Source of the DNA: a virus
Length of the DNA stretch: 64,000 nucleotides
Direction: 5' to 3' (one strand)
IMG/VR virus record: IMGVR_UViG_3300042691_048368
Coordinates: 1 to 64,000 of that record
Under the pieces are notes generated by a model. That model worked only from the letters and a program-made list of their open reading frames with translations, had not been told where the DNA came from and made no database searches. Positions 63,601 through 64,000 of the stretch are shown here, piece by piece. Made by a program: the position numbers and the translations under genes. The stretch's first letter is position 1. Each line of letters opens with the position of its first letter.

Positions 63601-64000
63601 GTTTTAGTTTTCCAAGTGTTGGAAATTTTGGAAGTTTGGAAAATACTAAATCTATCGATATTGGGTTGATAGTGGGTAACTTGGGAATGGTTGGTATTTT
63701 ACTAAAGACAATACTCAAAATAATTGGTTTTGGTATTGGTAACATCAGTGGATCCAGTTTACCATATCTAAGTGGTATTATCAAAGTCCTCGGTTTCGGT
63801 AATTTAGACAATTGATCGGTTGTTACTAATTGGGTTTCTGTGTTTGAAATAGATTTTTGAATATCCAAAAGCTGCTTAGTTGATGAGGAAAGTAATTTCT
63901 TTACTGTAAGTTCTATCTGATTTATTTTTTTAGAAAATTCTACTGAACTGTTATCCTTAGTTGGTTTCTTTGCAGTTTTTTGACTTTCCTCTATAGATTC
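57683..64000 (-). CDS. Tape-measure-like protein, 5' end outside window
   Basis: At least 2105 residues are encoded; the frame stays open to the right edge, so its start is missing, and the apparent TTG start at 63868 is only internal. The visible N-terminal part is a set of 20-residue repeats (KLPKLPTVKSLKSTIDFAV type), then a Pro/Lys-rich stretch. A long series of hydrophobic membrane-like segments follows in repeated units (GLFQLITSVFIAGVFAVIGY, then YDKYPSITWIF types), and then soluble repeats with KGNFxGGPxKxW. Length, repeats and hydrophobic helices match the tape measure of contractile tails, which sets tail length and enters the host membrane. The family name is inferred from these features. 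Confidence 0.72.
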   Translation of the reverse strand, partial: ESIEESQKTAKKPTKDNSSVEFSKKINQIELTVKKLLSSSTKQLLDIQKSISNTETQLVTTDQLSKLPKPRTLIIPLRYGKLDPLMLPIPKPIILSIVFSKIPTIPKLPTINPISIDLVFSKLPKFPTLGKLKQSIDLSFSKIPKLPTIPNIKSTVEFIIGKFPKFPSVPRLKSSIDFVVSKLPKLPTVKNLKSSIDFVVSKLPKLPTVKSLKSTIDFAVSKLPKLPTVKSLKSTIDFAVTKLPKLPTVKNLKSSIDFAISKLPKLPTVKNLKSSIDFAVSKLPKLPTVKSLKSTIDFAVSKLPKLPTVKNLKSSIEFAVSKLPKLPTVKSLKSTIDFTVSKLPKLPNVPNIKSSIDFTVSKLPKLPTVPKIKSSIDFAVSKLPQMPKLPRFPKIDLGFTTPKLPKLPKLPKLPDLSLSIQKPKLPKFPSLPKMPNINLEFLKPKLPKFPSLPKMPEIGLKFGRPKPPILPQPKPVEVEVKYKKPKPRTIESQAKSDKDGGIFGKAGDPKETQKIQSGLKIIILIAAGVLAIGLALKIVGNVNFASVLGLGIAISVLAIAFTKLAEAKNLTPGRAAGLTAVLVGISLAVMLSSFILAAVRPVGVLQMITAILIAGMFTVLSYGLGKMLIGISKISGKGLLMVPLLPFIMVGISLAIAASSQILGMVRPVGLFQMITSILIAAMFSAVSYGLGGLLSGLGKLGVKSIAMIPLLPLVLVAISAAILGSSFLLAGVKPVGLFQLITSVFIAGVFAVIGYGLGKLLKGMEGISKGKAILASVILPILLIAVSAAILGSSFLLAGVKPIGLFQALTAVLIAIVFIPISFAIPYITKGISNVSPAKMALVPIILVAMALTIMLSSYILSEIKIVPFSKLVNAVGISIVLGLIGVGMSFVFNRLSKFNKKTMIDGAINLVIISAAVVATSLILSIGKYDKYPSITWIFFAGIAMVGFGYAIFALDKLKMTPTKVLKGAISLVVISAAILATSLILSKGTYDKYPSFTWLINAALSMVSFGFAIYLLDKVGLSVAQAIKGGIAIIAIAATIYVSSLLLNMGEYNKYPSFAWTLGAAAAMIPFGIAAVLLGTIASSGVGALAILAGLVAIIAIAGTVMAVSMILNKGDYTKPVPYQWTLQTAAAMVPFGLAAVLLGPMLPLVIVGGVALLAVAAVVVATDKILSVGKYTNYPSIEWTKGVGLALTGFATGMGTLGAIIAGSFGLGAAALALGAAAVLGVAETVVLASEILSKGKYGNGPTVQWASGVALSLAAFSDIYKMLVANSVMSLFGGADIGPKAFSESILMISDSIVEAANKLSKGNFTGGPTKQWASSVAIALGAFGQVYKMLLANAIFDLFGGGVGPKEFGEAIVTISKSINTAAFYLSKGNFKGGPDFKWSQGVSLAIGAFGQVYKMLLDNAGIEFFRSGVTPEQFATAIVTISQGIKSAATELAKGEQEYKKGPSKEWSEGVSLALGGFAPIYKILVDNQGVWKSGVSVDDFKNAIVSISQGIVTAATELGRGTEDYKKGPTKAWAEGVSTALQAFTGVFQVLNADSGWFSGPIKPETYKLAIQSIGMGLAEAAKALGGEGVSYDLNKVPKKAWGQAVNDTFQAFIPALKYISEQSGWFTDGAETTVTNMRAISQAIAEAGRTISGGNFTTIIDPKWGQNVKLTFNEFTLILQQLDEADIDMDEDGDFYKLSKATDTLVSISNKLSTGNYKDIPANYMANTKINISTFLSITKVMEAYKVDEDKLEKMIELATNLKNVSHIIARGNFSKVIPKAWMDSLRVNLVSFSQMLNTFKGDGLFSFLSTSTTDKVNQLADGIIQLATKFNENKVPFDLRKVPKLEWSQGFSTAINAVLPGLNYIQQNEGLLSGGEDKFKSGVSAIADSLVIVSQKLARGKFDKILDPKYFKNLADSTTSYINITKSLEEADADYDSVSDMADSMVELAKAYDRLSQALTNLNGQLGAVDMERMTMLKNLSGSIVMLSLMDSAQFESMMTSLESKAKIFVDVMKDTQSSAPAAMEAKPTKPAEVKPGTKPTTTAAVKTPTATTPKQTPEDTMKNLTEAIKALNSIVGSIAGVIVGGSKDGKVSLQEYLNAKKKEKSSLIDD
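62840..63600 (-). repeat. 60-bp tandem repeats in the tape-measure gene, about 12 copies
   Basis: A unit of 60 bp (20 codons) recurs about 12 times in register, with strongest identity from about 62990 to 63500 and divergence at both ends. The unit encodes a Lys-Leu-Pro-rich start and a Ser-Thr-Ile-Asp-Phe end. Copies differ mainly in two forms (NLKSS and SLKST). Tandem units of a tape measure allow length change by unequal exchange. Confidence 0.9.

Noticed and set aside
62058-63815. 585-codon open frame on the plus strand, Gly/Asn/Phe repeats
   Set aside because: It is the antisense shadow of the 60-bp repeats of the tape-measure gene; the minus-strand frame is three times longer and has the sensible hydrophobic repeats.
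63737-63868. Start of the tape-measure gene at TTG 63868
   Set aside because: The frame continues upstream without a stop to the window edge with protein-like sequence, so TTG is an internal Leu.
1-64000. Reassigned stop codon (as in some Bacteroidota phages such as Lak)
   Set aside because: Long genes contain no in-frame TAG or TGA and some genes end with TAG or TGA, so the standard code applies.

Overview
The window is a 64 kb piece of a large, AT-rich, tailed-phage genome of the contractile-tail (T4-like, myovirus) type. Recognisable T4-type functions are a gp6-like baseplate wedge protein (20216-21931), a gp26-like baseplate protein (42796-43734), a gp19-like tail tube (43992-44609), a gp47/SbcD-like nuclease subunit (45619-46743) and a UvsY-like recombination mediator (32005-32496). 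Very long virion proteins accompany them: a tape-measure-like protein with 60-bp tandem repeats (57683 to beyond 64000), a 2625-aa baseplate/tail protein carrying beta-propellers (48205-56082), a 1456-aa structural protein (10812-15182) and a row of tail-fibre-type proteins (36344-42723). The genetic code is standard, since genes end in TAA, TAG and TGA. I see no tRNA, integrase or rRNA.

The host is probably a member of the Bacteroidota. Two promoters match the TTTG / TAnnTTTG form typical of that phylum (30603-30634 and 29692-29723). There is a Bacteroidota-style small lipoprotein, a histone-H1-like Hc1 protein, and an LpxH-like hydrolase overlapping a MurG/GT28-like glycosyltransferase, a gene pair I associate with Bacteroidota chromosomes.

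Layout. 1-5135: the end of a virion protein, a DHH phosphoesterase and an amidoligase fused to pentapeptide repeats. 5212-10335: mostly unknown genes, including the Hc1 protein, a membrane/coiled-coil protein and an AAA ATPase. 10531-16938: virion and tagged proteins on the minus strand. 16994-28465: short alternating transcription units (J-domain protein, GMP-kinase-like enzyme, gp6 cluster, NadR-like kinase, GT2 glycosyltransferase, MazG-like pyrophosphohydrolase, a core-like protein, RecB-like nuclease). 28467-30580: two units behind host-type promoters, probably early. 30581-36259: a structured-RNA candidate, the late paralogue of the early 405-aa protein, UvsY, the LpxH/GT28 pair, a WYL-like protein and the lipoprotein. 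36344-46743: tail fibres, gp26, tail tube, homing endonuclease and gp47. 46731-48114: a cassette of four small tagged proteins. 48205-64000: the giant baseplate protein and the tape measure.

The most interesting pattern is a short N-terminal tag, roughly Met, a basic or polar residue, a hydrophobic stretch, Phe, two or three residues, Phe/Tyr and then an I/L/x-x-E site. It occurs on about ten otherwise unrelated proteins: DHH phosphoesterase, a nuclease-like protein, a cupin-like protein, small basic Cys-containing proteins, a core-like protein and one of two paralogues. It resembles the capsid-targeting sequence of T4 internal proteins that the prohead protease removes. I infer that this phage packages and injects a varied set of cargo proteins. 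The paralogue pair, one early and untagged and one late and tagged, fits a scheme in which one version arrives with the virion and the other is made after infection. Most transcription units start behind an AATATATA-type motif 10-40 bp upstream of the start codon, probably the late promoter.
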